A stretch of 53,012 nucleotides of DNA from RBG-16-64-13 sp963718375. Lineage in GTDB: Bacteria; Actinomycetota; Thermoleophilia; RBG-16-64-13. Position numbers and translations under genes: made by a program. Positions 34,901-42,578 of this stretch are shown piece after piece. The notes beneath the pieces are model-generated. The model worked only from the letters and a program-made list of their open reading frames with translations, made no database searches and was not told the DNA's origin. The stretch is from NCBI GenBank assembly GCA_963718375.1, contig CAVQZD010000006.1, positions 1-53,012 on the forward strand, written 5' to 3'. How positions within the stretch are numbered: the first letter of the stretch is position 1; the number at the start of each line of letters is the position of its first letter.

Positions 34901-37900
34901 GGCGACTTCTGGGCAGTCCAGGCTCTGGACCGACGTTGTCAACGGCGGGCAACGGGTGCGAGGAGCAGCGGGTGCGCTCACAGCCACCGGTACCAGCACC
35001 AGCATCACCGAGACCCAGACCAACGGACCATTCCTGTGGGCCATGGCGGGTGTCTCTATTCATCCGGCCCCACCAAGTCTGACGACCCCCGCCGCGTTCA
35101 CGACCACTTCAGGTCAGACCAGGCAGTGGACCAACACGGGGGTCGGTGCGAGCTTCGCGGTGAGAGGAGCGGCTGGTACACTCACGGCCACCGGGGGCAC
35201 CACGACCATCACCGAGACCCAGGCCAACGGGCCATACCCTTGGGCCATGGTCGGTGTCGCTATCGTTCCGGCCCGCGCGGCTGCCACCACTCCTGCCGCG
35301 TTCACTACCACTTCAGGCCAGACGAGGCTTTGGACTGAAATCGCCAATACCGGCGCAGGCGCTGGCATCGCGGTGAGAGGTGCCGCGGGCACACGTGCGG
35401 CCACAGGGGCTACGACGACCATCACCGAGACCCAGACCAACGGGCCATACCCGTGGGCCATGGTAGGTGTCGCCATCGTGCCCGCTCAGCCACCAGGCCG
35501 CGGCGATCAGAGCGGCATGCTCATATACACTCTGGACCCCGATGTGAAGCTGGCAGGAGCCTGGGGTCAAGACCCGCTGACGGCTACAGCCGGTGCACCC
35601 GGTCTGGACGTCGGGACTACCATCCCGCCGCTGCCGGAATTCTCCCCGGGCAAGGAGAGCGACCTCGCGGTGGACTTTGATCCTCCCGGAGATCTTGAAC
35701 CCGATGGTTACATCGGCCCCGAGGACATACTCACCTACACGATAACCGCCTTCAACACCGCTCGTCTGCCGGTGCCGGACGTGATCATTCGCGACACCAT
35801 ACCGACAGGCTGCGACTACATCGCGAACACCACATACGTCACCAGCAGCCAGAATGCGACCCCCGTCCAGATACCTGACAACCCCACAGGTGCGGGCGCG
35901 ACCGCATTCCCTCTGGATGATGACGGCACCTATGACGGCTACATGCACCCGGCCAACATCGAACTCAACGGGTGGGTGACGGTCACCTTCCAAGCCCAGA
36001 TAAAGACCTACGAAGCACTCGCGGCTCTGGGAATGACTCAGATCCGCAACGGCGGCTCCGGAGCGGCCCTCGGCATCACGCTGCCGGTCAGGGATGACGC
36101 CAAGTTGCGCGGACGTATCGGCGACGTGGTCTGGAACGACGAAGACCAAGACGGCATCCAGGACGCCGGCGAGTCCGGAGTGGCGGGGGTCACCGTGCGC
36201 CTGTTGGACTCTTCTCTGAATCCGGTACTGGATGACTCGGGTGTCGCCATCACGCAAGTCACCAACTCCAGCGGCAAGTACGACTTCAAAGGCCTCTACG
36301 CAGGCAACTACGTCGTTGAGTTCGAGCTTCCCGACAGCTGGAATGCAGAGTACACCCTGGCGAACCAGGGCAGCGACGACACACTTGACAGCGATGCTGT
36401 CGTGACAGGTGACCCGGATATCGCGAGGACAGCCTCCTTCGCCTTGGGCGCCGGCCAGACTGACCGCACCAGGGATTGTGGCATCCGTCCGCCCTATCCG
36501 ACCTTGGCAGTCGTCAGCTCGTTCAACGCGTCTGTGGTGAACGGCAAGGTAGTGCTCACCTGGACGACGTCGAGCGAGGTCGGGACAGCGGGCTTCTACT
36601 TGGAGCGCTATGACACCAAGGCGCGCAAGTGGCAGCGTGTCAGCAAGAGCCTCATACCCGCCTTGCTGGAGTCTTCTGTGGGTGGTTCGTATAGCCTGGC
36701 CGACGGTGGCGCGAAGCCGAACATCGCGCTGTACTATCGCCTAGTCGAGATCGAGGCCGACGGGAGCCAGCTGATCCATGGCCCCTTCGCGGTGAATGCA
36801 AAGAAGACGAGCAAGGATGCCGGTGTACTGCGGGCCGCGGCAAGGCCTCAGAGCGCTGTGAGGCAGCCCAAGAGCGCTACTGCCGGCAAGTCTACAGCTG
36901 CCGCTCAGTCGAGCAAGCCTGCCGTCGTCACTAGGACCGCAGGTGCGAACCTAGCGCGGATAGAAGTGACTGCTGCCGGTCTGTACCGCATCGATACGGC
37001 GGACATCGTAGCCACCCTGGGAGCGACCGAAGCGACGGCCAAAGATTGGATAAGGACTACGGCTCTTAGGCTCACGAACCGTGACAAGGCCATCCCCTAC
37101 TTCAAAGCTGCTGACGACTCCGCCATCTACTTCTACGCAGAGGCGATAGACAGCATCTACACATCCGCCAATGTCTACTGGCTCTCCCGGGGCAAGGCCC
37201 TGACGATGAGCGAACTGCTGGCCGCGGCGAGTGAACCCGTGACCGCGCCGGCACCCGCAACGACGACCACAACGGGGCAGGCTGAAGAAGCCCCGACGAC
37301 AACTTCGACTACTGAAGAGGTCACGCGATCGACCGGGGCGATGGAGGATGTCGGGACGACTACGACCGAGCCGGTCGGGGGCATCGCAGCCGCCGAGAGC
37401 ACCACAACGACTGAGAGCACCACCACAAGCGAGACTCAGGTGGTTGTCGCGACTAACCCCGAGGTGCCGGCGATCACCAGCTTCATCGATCAGGCTCACT
37501 ACGAGCAGGATGTCACGAACGCTACGGGCCTATTCCATGATCCTGCTGCCGACTTCTGGTTCTGGACTTACATGTCCGCGGGCGACGCGACCATAGGAAC
37601 GGGGTCGGTCGAGATAGACGCGCCAGGAGCGCTAGAGGGAGATACGCTTGCGGTCACCCTGTACGGCAGCTCCAGCACGGGCGTGAACAACGAACACCAC
37701 GTGCAGGTCTGGCTCAACAGCGGGCTCCTGGGTGATGTGTACTTGACTGGCGTAGCCGAGAAGAAGGCCAGCTTCGACATCCCAGACGGTCTACTGAAGC
37801 CAGGCAGTAACCAGGTGCGGTTTGTGGCGCTTAAGGACGCAGGAGTCCCCTATAGCATCGTGTCGGTTGACTCCGTGGATCTGGTCTACGAGCGCGCCAC

Positions 37901-39230
37901 CGAGGCGGTGAGCGACCGCCTGCTAGTCAAAGCGGCCACGGACGGCCTCACCGCGGTCAGCGGCTTGAGTGGAGAGGACGCGTGGCTGCTTGACGTCACC
38001 GATCCGCGCGCTCCCAAGGTCGCGGCACTGAAGGGTTCGGTCGACGCGTCCGGCAAGGCCACCGTCGAGTTCGATGCCATCGCTGGGCGGTCGTATCTGG
38101 TCGCGACCTCGGCCGGTGCGCTCAGGCCGCGGGCTGTCACCGGCACGGTCGCGCCGACTCTGAGAGACAAGAGCAAGTCTGCGGACTATCTCGTGATCAC
38201 CTCTCCAGATCTGGCTACTGCCGCCGCCAAGCTGGCCGCATATCGTCAGAGTCAGGGAATGAAGACGATGGTGGTCACCACCGCGGAGATCTACGACACC
38301 TTCAACTACGGTATCGCCGATCCTAACTCCATCAAGAGCTTCATATCGTTCGCGACTGGCCTGTGGAAAGGCAAACCCAAGTACGTGGTCCTCGCCGGTG
38401 AGGGCAGCTACGACTACAAGAACGTGACCGGCAGCGGTGACAGCCTGGTGCCGACTCTGCTCGTGGACTCTGACAGCGGTCTGGTGGCGTCAGATGCCAC
38501 CCTGGCTGATGTCAAGGGCAAGGACGGTATACCGGATATCGCTGTCGGCAGGATCCCAGCCCGCACCGCAGCCGAGTTCGACGCTGTGGTGGCCAAGATC
38601 AAGGTCTACGAGGCAGACACTACAGGCGCCTGGCACAAGAAGGTAGTGTTGGCCGCGGATAACGCGGACCAGGGAGGCGATTTCGCGACGAGCAGCGAGA
38701 CGCTCGCATCCATGTTGCCGTCTTCGCTCACTGTGACGCGAGCCTACATAGGTAGTCAGGGACTGGCTGCAGCTAGGAGCGCCGTGCTGCAGGGCTTGAG
38801 TGACGGAGCTCTGCTACTCAACTACACCGGTCACGGTGCCGTTGACCGGCTGGCGCAAGAGGGCCTGCTCACCAAGGCGGACATAGCTGCTCTCCCCAGC
38901 CGGGGACCGGGCCTACCGCTGGTGACCGCTCTGACCTGTGTGGCCAGCAACTACGCGATACCAGGATGGGACAGCGTGGGCGAAGCTCTGGTGAAGCGCG
39001 ACAAGGCCGGAGCGATCGCGGTCTGGTCGGCGGCCGGGCTGGAGAGCAACTCGGCTTCGGTACAACTGGGCAAGGCGATGATGGAACAGCTCTTCAGCAA
39101 GTCGGGCCAGGTTCTGCTGGGTGATGTGACTCGGGCTGCCGCGAGCAAGAGCGTGAGCCAGGGACTCCCGGCCTCGGTACTGCTCACATACAATCTGCTG
39201 GGTGATCCCGCCCTCAGGTTGCAGCGGTAG
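31908..39230 (+). CDS. Giant secreted multidomain protein with C-terminal gingipain-type (C25) peptidase
   Basis: 2,440 residues. ATG 31908 follows GGAGGAAGG; the GTG at 31869 is in-frame but poorly placed. Signal peptide: Arg-rich N-region, hydrophobic core, cleavage near APTALAANP. N-terminal 500 residues are beta-rich with no family recognised. Residues about 514-1190 hold duplicated beta-sandwich modules (separate entry). Then a DUF11-like domain (about 1250-1395, LTYTITAFNTARLPVPDVII), an SdrD-B/Cna-B-like domain (about 1400-1528, IGDVVWNDEDQDGIQD), a fibronectin-III-like domain (about 1531-1628), a Thr-rich linker (about 1778-1855), a beta domain, and C25 peptidase from about 2091: LNYTGHGAVD (His2309) and ALTCVASNYA (Cys2344). 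Gingipain-family enzymes often cut after Arg or Lys. It ends with no LPxTG or membrane anchor, so it may be released. The peptide-modification locus begins 34 bases later. Confidence 0.9.
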   Translation: MRLMRARRQDSGQDAGSPRSSLARRRNRRAAALVCGIVFASIFALGFAPTALAANPDPVQYYYVPFTEDQLLDALDTVNAEAVTPVINHITLTAVANNTLVYYDQWENGYDIDTANPANLYSSTNTGGTQIWGDGNAANGLCPGTSDDLITAGMVIDLTNPAPTYVPVPRVPANIFYDGRDKIGATKTIAVTRTTWASGSGTLFAGSVEVYDLYAWGSDYRAPVGVDIPDADDYQMFEYTGLSVMAGMDGATVHIDADNSGTAEINQTLAEGETIWVTNVEAGAHVYTDDGLPVQVDIFTGDIGSNYESRDSALIPTGTWSSDYYTPVSTPIGTTQTTTVWLFNAGSSDITVNYKRWVAGVLTTTQISVTAGNYAKQLVTDGTGAEFYTDDGAPFYAYSTTDSNSGDSTGGGNQAWDWSFTLVPRDRLTTQLLVGLGIGRDPTSGVNLNENGNPIWVTPHVNDDTSYATVYVDYDGDRTTGPNTDGNGNQYDISYSLRNLERTKIYRTLPAIPVTVDANSTGSTTGATTLNVAHTAGATADLMLVSVNIGDDGDATTADVSSVTYGAQTMTRISSSAAGATRRTVVYGLANPAVGTANVTVTTSENVAFTAGVTTFIGADVSNGTTSALRAASATNGTTAAMTVAPASALGDLVYESVAARSAGALGTVTVDANSSNGTAGAATLNVSHTTGATANLMLVSVNIGDDGDATTADVSSVTYGAQTMTLVSSAAAGSTRRTVVYGLANPAAGTANVTVTTNETDVPYTAGATTFIGADVSNLLASALRIPSATTGTAAAMTVAPTSVAGDLVYESVAARSTLAGGTVTVGATTSTADNGNDCTNVNTVTVSHTTGATANLMLVSIALADNNGNAGLADVSSVTYGPVATRQTLTPVWSQANGTNTGTRAVIYALASPTTGSARDVIVTTNQNVDLTVGVTTFIGADLSSGLTSALGTTANGAAGTGSTMTATMASVAGDLVYEVVSIRDGTDGTNPNTPTATSGQSRLWTDVVNGGQRVRGAAGALTATGTSTSITETQTNGPFLWAMAGVSIHPAPPSLTTPAAFTTTSGQTRQWTNTGVGASFAVRGAAGTLTATGGTTTITETQANGPYPWAMVGVAIVPARAAATTPAAFTTTSGQTRLWTEIANTGAGAGIAVRGAAGTRAATGATTTITETQTNGPYPWAMVGVAIVPAQPPGRGDQSGMLIYTLDPDVKLAGAWGQDPLTATAGAPGLDVGTTIPPLPEFSPGKESDLAVDFDPPGDLEPDGYIGPEDILTYTITAFNTARLPVPDVIIRDTIPTGCDYIANTTYVTSSQNATPVQIPDNPTGAGATAFPLDDDGTYDGYMHPANIELNGWVTVTFQAQIKTYEALAALGMTQIRNGGSGAALGITLPVRDDAKLRGRIGDVVWNDEDQDGIQDAGESGVAGVTVRLLDSSLNPVLDDSGVAITQVTNSSGKYDFKGLYAGNYVVEFELPDSWNAEYTLANQGSDDTLDSDAVVTGDPDIARTASFALGAGQTDRTRDCGIRPPYPTLAVVSSFNASVVNGKVVLTWTTSSEVGTAGFYLERYDTKARKWQRVSKSLIPALLESSVGGSYSLADGGAKPNIALYYRLVEIEADGSQLIHGPFAVNAKKTSKDAGVLRAAARPQSAVRQPKSATAGKSTAAAQSSKPAVVTRTAGANLARIEVTAAGLYRIDTADIVATLGATEATAKDWIRTTALRLTNRDKAIPYFKAADDSAIYFYAEAIDSIYTSANVYWLSRGKALTMSELLAAASEPVTAPAPATTTTTGQAEEAPTTTSTTEEVTRSTGAMEDVGTTTTEPVGGIAAAESTTTTESTTTSETQVVVATNPEVPAITSFIDQAHYEQDVTNATGLFHDPAADFWFWTYMSAGDATIGTGSVEIDAPGALEGDTLAVTLYGSSSTGVNNEHHVQVWLNSGLLGDVYLTGVAEKKASFDIPDGLLKPGSNQVRFVALKDAGVPYSIVSVDSVDLVYERATEAVSDRLLVKAATDGLTAVSGLSGEDAWLLDVTDPRAPKVAALKGSVDASGKATVEFDAIAGRSYLVATSAGALRPRAVTGTVAPTLRDKSKSADYLVITSPDLATAAAKLAAYRQSQGMKTMVVTTAEIYDTFNYGIADPNSIKSFISFATGLWKGKPKYVVLAGEGSYDYKNVTGSGDSLVPTLLVDSDSGLVASDATLADVKGKDGIPDIAVGRIPARTAAEFDAVVAKIKVYEADTTGAWHKKVVLAADNADQGGDFATSSETLASMLPSSLTVTRAYIGSQGLAAARSAVLQGLSDGALLLNYTGHGAVDRLAQEGLLTKADIAALPSRGPGLPLVTALTCVASNYAIPGWDSVGEALVKRDKAGAIAVWSAAGLESNSASVQLGKAMMEQLFSKSGQVLLGDVTRAAASKSVSQGLPASVLLTYNLLGDPALRLQR
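33447..35490 (+). repeat. Unequal duplications of one beta-sandwich domain inside the giant protein
   Basis: Copies of a domain start at 33447, 33912 and 34380 (155 and 156 codons apart), each opening VTVxAxSxxx...LNVxHTxGATAxLMLVSV and ending GDLVYExV. Only the third continues into its second half (SGQSRLWT to WAMAGVSIHPA, about 34905-35065). Two more second halves alone follow (about 35090-35275 and 35290-35490; SGQTRxWT ... VRGAAGTxxATG ... ITETQxNGPYPWAMVGVAIVPA). So the layout is N-half, N-half, whole, C-half, C-half. Confidence 0.8.
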
Positions 39231-39264
39231 TGGGCGAGTCGGCGTGAGTGTGGGTGAAGCCACC

Positions 39265-39570
39265 ATGAGCAAGCAGACGATGCAGCGAGTCGATGAGGTC
39301 GTCCAGCGTGAACTCGCTGGCGAGACCTTTCTCGTGCCGGTCAGGGGCCGGCTGGCCGACTTGCAGGAGCTGTTCGTGCTGAACGCCGTGGGCAGCTGGC
39401 TGTGGAGCCGCCTCGATGGAACAAACGAGATCGACGACTTGGCCCGCAGCGTGGTCGCGGAGTTCGAAGTGGACGAAGAGCAGGCCAGACGGGACACTGA
39501 GTCCTTTCTGGATGAGCTTGAGCAAGCTGGGCTAGCCACCCGTGTCTCTACGCCGACCGGGACAATGTAG
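39265..39570 (+). CDS. PqqD-like peptide recognition protein
   Basis: 101 residues from ATG 39265; GTG codons at 39244 and 39250 are alternative starts and no strong ribosome site separates them. PqqD/RRE fold pattern: VVQRELAGETFLVPVRGR, LQELFVLNAVGSWLWSRLDG, TNEIDDLARSVVAEFEVDEEQARRDTESFLDELEQAGL. Such winged-helix proteins bind the leader of a precursor peptide and present it to a radical SAM enzyme, which is encoded 3 bases downstream. It follows the C25 protein by 34 bases, so one transcript could cover both. Full-length and apparently intact. Confidence 0.9.
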   Translation: MSKQTMQRVDEVVQRELAGETFLVPVRGRLADLQELFVLNAVGSWLWSRLDGTNEIDDLARSVVAEFEVDEEQARRDTESFLDELEQAGLATRVSTPTGTM

Positions 39571-39572
39571 CC

Positions 39573-40694
39573 GTGGACTGCGCAAGTTCGATACAACTGG
39601 GTTCGGCTCCTTATCTGGCCGCGATCAGAGAGAAGACGGCGCGTGAGCGAGTACCAGTGACCGGGTCCTTCGATCTGACCTATCGGTGCAACTTCAGGTG
39701 CGTGCACTGCTACGCCGGTCATCTGGTGGGGCAGCCGTCTGCCGAGGCCGGTGAACTGACGACTTTGCAGGTGAAGCAACTTCTGGTCGAAGCCGCGGGC
39801 GCAGGTTGTCTGATGATGGTGCTCTCAGGAGGCGAACCGCTGTTGCGCTCTGACTTCTGCGAGATATACAAGAGCGCGCGCGAACTGGGCCTGATAGTGA
39901 GCGTGTTCACCAACGCCAGCCTGGTGGGGGAACAGCACCTTGAGTTGTTTGCGGAATACCCTCCTCGCGTCGTCGAGGTCAGCGTGTACGGTAGTGATGC
40001 CGCGACGTATGAAGCGGTGACTCGCACTCCAGGCTCCTTCGATCGAGCGATGCGCGGTATCGAAGGCCTACTCGGGCACGGCGTTCGGGTGGGACTCAAG
40101 ACCATGATCCTTCGGGAGAACGTGGACGATGTCTACGCCATCGAGGGACTGGCGGAGCGCTTGGGGGTCCCTTTCAGGCTTGACCCGGTGGTAATGGCTC
40201 GTCTTGACGGAGGTCGCGAGCCACTCGAACAGAGGGTGGACCCCGAGAAAGCGGCAGGAGTCGAGCTGGCGTCGCCGAAACGGCGAAGGGAAGCTACCGA
40301 TTTCTTACAGCGCACATCGACGAAGGGGGAGGCTGCACCCGTTGGACTTGGCGGTCGCCTGTATCATTGTGGGGCCGGCGTGACTGGGTTCTACCTCGAT
40401 CCGTCTGGTCAGCTGGGGCCATGCGTGGTGGGCCGCCATCTGGCGCAGGACGCGACCACCATGGGCTTTGCTGCTGCCTGGCAGGCGGTGGCCGCGGATG
40501 TTGACGGCGCTGTCTGGGAGGAGCACGGAGGGTGTGCCGACTGCCCTGACATAGTGGTCTGTGGGTATTGTCCAGGACTTCTGGCCCTTGAGGGAGCCAG
40601 CCCGCGAACGCCGCCTGAGTACCTGTGCCGCCTGGGTGAGAGCAGGCGCAAGATGATAGAATCGAGGACCCTTGAGGAGGTTGGGCATGTCTGA
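39573..40694 (+). CDS. Radical SAM/SPASM peptide-modifying enzyme
   Basis: 373 residues from GTG 39573. The [4Fe-4S]-SAM motif is RCNFRCVHC (Cys39, 43, 46), followed by SGGEPLLR and a half-TIM barrel. The C-terminal SPASM region has YHCGAGVTGFYLDPSGQLGPC, then EHGGCADCPDIVVCGYCPG and a final LCR, enough cysteines for auxiliary clusters. By family it should modify a ribosomal peptide, perhaps forming thioether or other crosslinks; the reaction cannot be told from sequence. Its stop overlaps the precursor start by 8 bases. The neighbouring PqqD protein supplies leader recognition, as the enzyme itself has no visible RRE domain. Confidence 0.92.
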   Translation: MDCASSIQLGSAPYLAAIREKTARERVPVTGSFDLTYRCNFRCVHCYAGHLVGQPSAEAGELTTLQVKQLLVEAAGAGCLMMVLSGGEPLLRSDFCEIYKSARELGLIVSVFTNASLVGEQHLELFAEYPPRVVEVSVYGSDAATYEAVTRTPGSFDRAMRGIEGLLGHGVRVGLKTMILRENVDDVYAIEGLAERLGVPFRLDPVVMARLDGGREPLEQRVDPEKAAGVELASPKRRREATDFLQRTSTKGEAAPVGLGGRLYHCGAGVTGFYLDPSGQLGPCVVGRHLAQDATTMGFAAAWQAVAADVDGAVWEEHGGCADCPDIVVCGYCPGLLALEGASPRTPPEYLCRLGESRRKMIESRTLEEVGHV

Positions 40695-40878
40695 GCAGGG
40701 CCAGAAGATTGGCGTGAACGTGGGTCCACAGTCTCGTAGACCGTATGAGGCGCCCCGAGTTGCCGCCGTCGATCTGGCTACAGACGAAGTGCTCAATTCG
40801 GGCTGCAAACTTGGCGCACAGAATGCCATAGGACCCTCGAATTGCGCGTTCGGGTCCTGCACAAGACCTGGATCGTGA
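40687..40878 (+). CDS. Candidate RiPP precursor peptide, 63 residues, three cysteines
   Basis: ATG 40687, preceded by AGGAGG. The N-terminal part (MSEQGQKIGVNVGPQSRR, then PYEAPRVAAVDLATDEVL) is leader-like with the YxxPxV and acidic LATDEVL features often seen before radical SAM core peptides. The C-terminal 26 residues (SGCKLGAQNAIGP to SCTRPGS) carry all three cysteines, Cys40, Cys53, Cys58, and many Gly, Ser and Asn: a likely core. Arg17-Arg18 and Arg60 are possible cut sites for an Arg-specific peptidase. The end of the leader is not certain. Encoded in the middle of PqqD-rSAM-HprK-S26 genes, with a hairpin just after its stop, as seen when a precursor must be made in excess. Confidence 0.82.
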   Translation: MSEQGQKIGVNVGPQSRRPYEAPRVAAVDLATDEVLNSGCKLGAQNAIGPSNCAFGSCTRPGS

Positions 40879-40879
40879 C

Positions 40880-40896
40880 CGCCTAAGCAGTAGGCG
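40880..40896 (+). terminator. Attenuator-like hairpin after the precursor gene
   Basis: CGCCTA-agcag-TAGGCG, 6 perfect pairs, starting 1 base after the precursor stop. The T-poor tail (cgagtcttgctg) suggests partial termination or an mRNA-processing stem that would leave the downstream genes less expressed than the precursor. Confidence 0.5.
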
Positions 40897-40923
40897 CGAG
40901 TCTTGCTGCGGCGGGCAACGCTG

Positions 40924-41859
40924 ATGGAGGGGCCTTCCAGCCGTGCGGAGTCAGTCCGCTCGACTCTCACCATCGGAGATGTTCGCATGCGCGTCGTCTC
41001 CGAATCGGCACTCGCGACTATTCAGAACCCCGCGTACGGGGAGTTCGTGCACGATGCTGGCGATCTGGTTCGCGGACGGACCGAGGTGGCGATAGAAGTG
41101 GTCGCTGCGGAGGGTCTAGCAGCTGATCCAGGGAATCCGAGCTTCGACAGCGACCGTGCGTGGAAGCTCCAGTTCCTGCCCGAAGGCTACAGGCTCAGCC
41201 TCCATCGCCTTGGGGAAGACGCGCCCTGCGCGGTCGCCTTGTCTGACGACGGGACTCAAAGGGTGACCATCCAAGTCGACCGGCATCTCCTGTCTGGTTC
41301 GGAGGACTCGGGTGAGCTCTGGAATCCGGTCCGCTATCCGCTTGATCAACTGCTGCTCATGAACCACCTGGCGCCTCGAGGTGGAGCCATAGTGCACGCG
41401 GCCGGGGTAGTCATGCAAGGTAGGGCGATCGTCTTGCCGGGGCGTTCAGGAGCCGGCAAGTCTACCGTGGCGAGACTGTTTGTGGACGCCGGGCTCGAAG
41501 ACGGCATGCTGTCCGACGATCGCATCATTCTTAGGCCCGATGAGGGCACACAGGTCCGCGCCTGGGGGACCCCCTGGCCCGGGGATGCCGGCATAGCCAG
41601 AAACGCGAGCGCGCCATTGGGAGCGATCCTGTTTCTCACCCAGGCGACTGAGACAAGGGTTACGCGACTCAGTCCGGGCGCGGCCATGAGGAGGCTCATG
41701 CCTGTTGTGTCGGTGCCCTGGTATGACGAGCGAAGGGGCAACCAGGTGATGGCCACCTGCGCGAGCGTGGTCGAGACCGCGCCCTGCTTTGAGCTGTTCT
41801 TCACACCGACCAGAGAGGTCGTGGACTTGGTGGCCCAGGCCGTAGAGCAGTTGCCATAG
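40924..41859 (+). CDS. HprK-like ATP-binding protein of the peptide locus
   Basis: 311 residues from ATG 40924 (a TTG at 40903 is also in-frame). Walker A VLPGRSGAGKSTVARLF (Lys179) is followed by LSDDRIILRPDEG, which replaces the metal-binding segment of HPr kinase, and by WGTPWPGDAGIA. The N-terminal 150 residues are beta-rich with no clear family. Proteins of this kind accompany PqqD-type and lasso-type precursor systems and in some cases phosphorylate the peptide; here a kinase role is inference. The core contains Ser and Thr residues that could be targets. Confidence 0.82.
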   Translation: MEGPSSRAESVRSTLTIGDVRMRVVSESALATIQNPAYGEFVHDAGDLVRGRTEVAIEVVAAEGLAADPGNPSFDSDRAWKLQFLPEGYRLSLHRLGEDAPCAVALSDDGTQRVTIQVDRHLLSGSEDSGELWNPVRYPLDQLLLMNHLAPRGGAIVHAAGVVMQGRAIVLPGRSGAGKSTVARLFVDAGLEDGMLSDDRIILRPDEGTQVRAWGTPWPGDAGIARNASAPLGAILFLTQATETRVTRLSPGAAMRRLMPVVSVPWYDERRGNQVMATCASVVETAPCFELFFTPTREVVDLVAQAVEQLP

Positions 41860-41863
41860 GACC

Positions 41864-42376
41864 ATGCAGACTCTAAGCAGAGTGCGCTCAGGCCTGCTGG
41901 TCGAGGCCCTGACCGACGAGCTCGAGGCCCGTATGGAGGTCGACGGGCGAAGCATGCTGAGGCTGATACGCCCGGGGGATGTCGTGCACATCCGTAGTTC
42001 GCCGGGTGAAGGGTTACGGCCCGGGGACGTGGCGGTCCTGCGGGCCACTCCGGAGGCCGGTCTACTGGTGCATCGGGTGGTGAGGCGACACTCAGGCGGC
42101 GTGACAGTACGTGGTGACAACTGCCCGGCAGCAGATGGGGTCTTTGCCGCGGACCAAGTGCTAGGTGTCGTTACCCGCGTCGAGCGCAACGGTCGCTCCG
42201 TCTGGTACGGCGCCGGCCGCGTGGGCCGACTGGTGGCCTTCGCCGTGCGGCACGGGCTGATATGGCGAGCTAACCGTGTCTACTACGGGGCGCGCCGCCA
42301 CGCCGGCCGCGCCTTGAAGTTTCTGGGTGCGGACTCTAGACTACGGCCACAGAAAGGCGATGACGGGAACGAGTAG
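41864..42376 (+). CDS. S24/S26-family peptidase (signal-peptidase-like)
   Basis: 170 residues, ATG 41864, 4 bases after the previous stop. The nucleophile motif VDGRSMLRLIRPGDVV (Ser30) is followed by RPGDVAVLR, GLLVHRVVRR with His70 in place of the usual Lys (as in the archaeal/SipW type), and VRGDNCPAADGVF. No membrane span is clear at either end, unlike most type I signal peptidases, so it may act in the cytoplasm or peripherally. Likely role: cutting the leader from the modified peptide, inferred from position. Its stop codon lies within a T-box-like leader (next entries). Confidence 0.87.
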   Translation: MQTLSRVRSGLLVEALTDELEARMEVDGRSMLRLIRPGDVVHIRSSPGEGLRPGDVAVLRATPEAGLLVHRVVRRHSGGVTVRGDNCPAADGVFAADQVLGVVTRVERNGRSVWYGAGRVGRLVAFAVRHGLIWRANRVYYGARRHAGRALKFLGADSRLRPQKGDDGNE

Positions 42377-42378
42377 GC

Positions 42379-42507
42379 GCCGCGCATAGCGGCCAAGTAG
42401 GGTGGTACCGCGGGATTCGCGTCTCGTCCCTACGCAGCGTAAGTCGAGCGACGATGAGTCGCAGGCAGGCGCAGCGAAGGACGGGGCGTATTTTTTTTGT
42501 AGGGACG
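42379..42507 (+). promoter_or_regulatory. T-box leader core upstream of ileS, apparently short of Stem I
   Basis: The universal T-box sequence AGGGTGGTACCGCG lies at 42399-42412, preceded by a stem-III-like hairpin GCCGC-gcata-GCGGC (42379-42393). AGGG at 42399 can pair with CCCT at 42428 as antiterminator; alternatively CGTCCCTAC (42425-42433) pairs with GTAGGGACG (42499-42507). A T8 run (42491-42498) lies just before that distal arm, preceded by GCGTA, which can pair with TACGC (42431-42435). The signal-peptidase gene ends at 42376, so specifier stem I and stem II would have to overlap its coding sequence; see findings. Confidence 0.8.
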
Positions 42508-42578
42508 GGGATCAGAGGCGCGGCGCAGGTAACAGTCCGGGGGTGCCGCGCGAGTTCACCGGCCGACAAGGAGGGCAG

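Noticed and set aside
39244..42376. Lasso peptide cluster
   Set aside because: No B2 protease or asparagine-synthetase-like cyclase; the radical SAM enzyme points elsewhere.
42402..42578. Upstream extension of ileS
   Set aside because: The sequence is the T-box region; ATG 42579 has a strong ribosome site and begins the family sequence.
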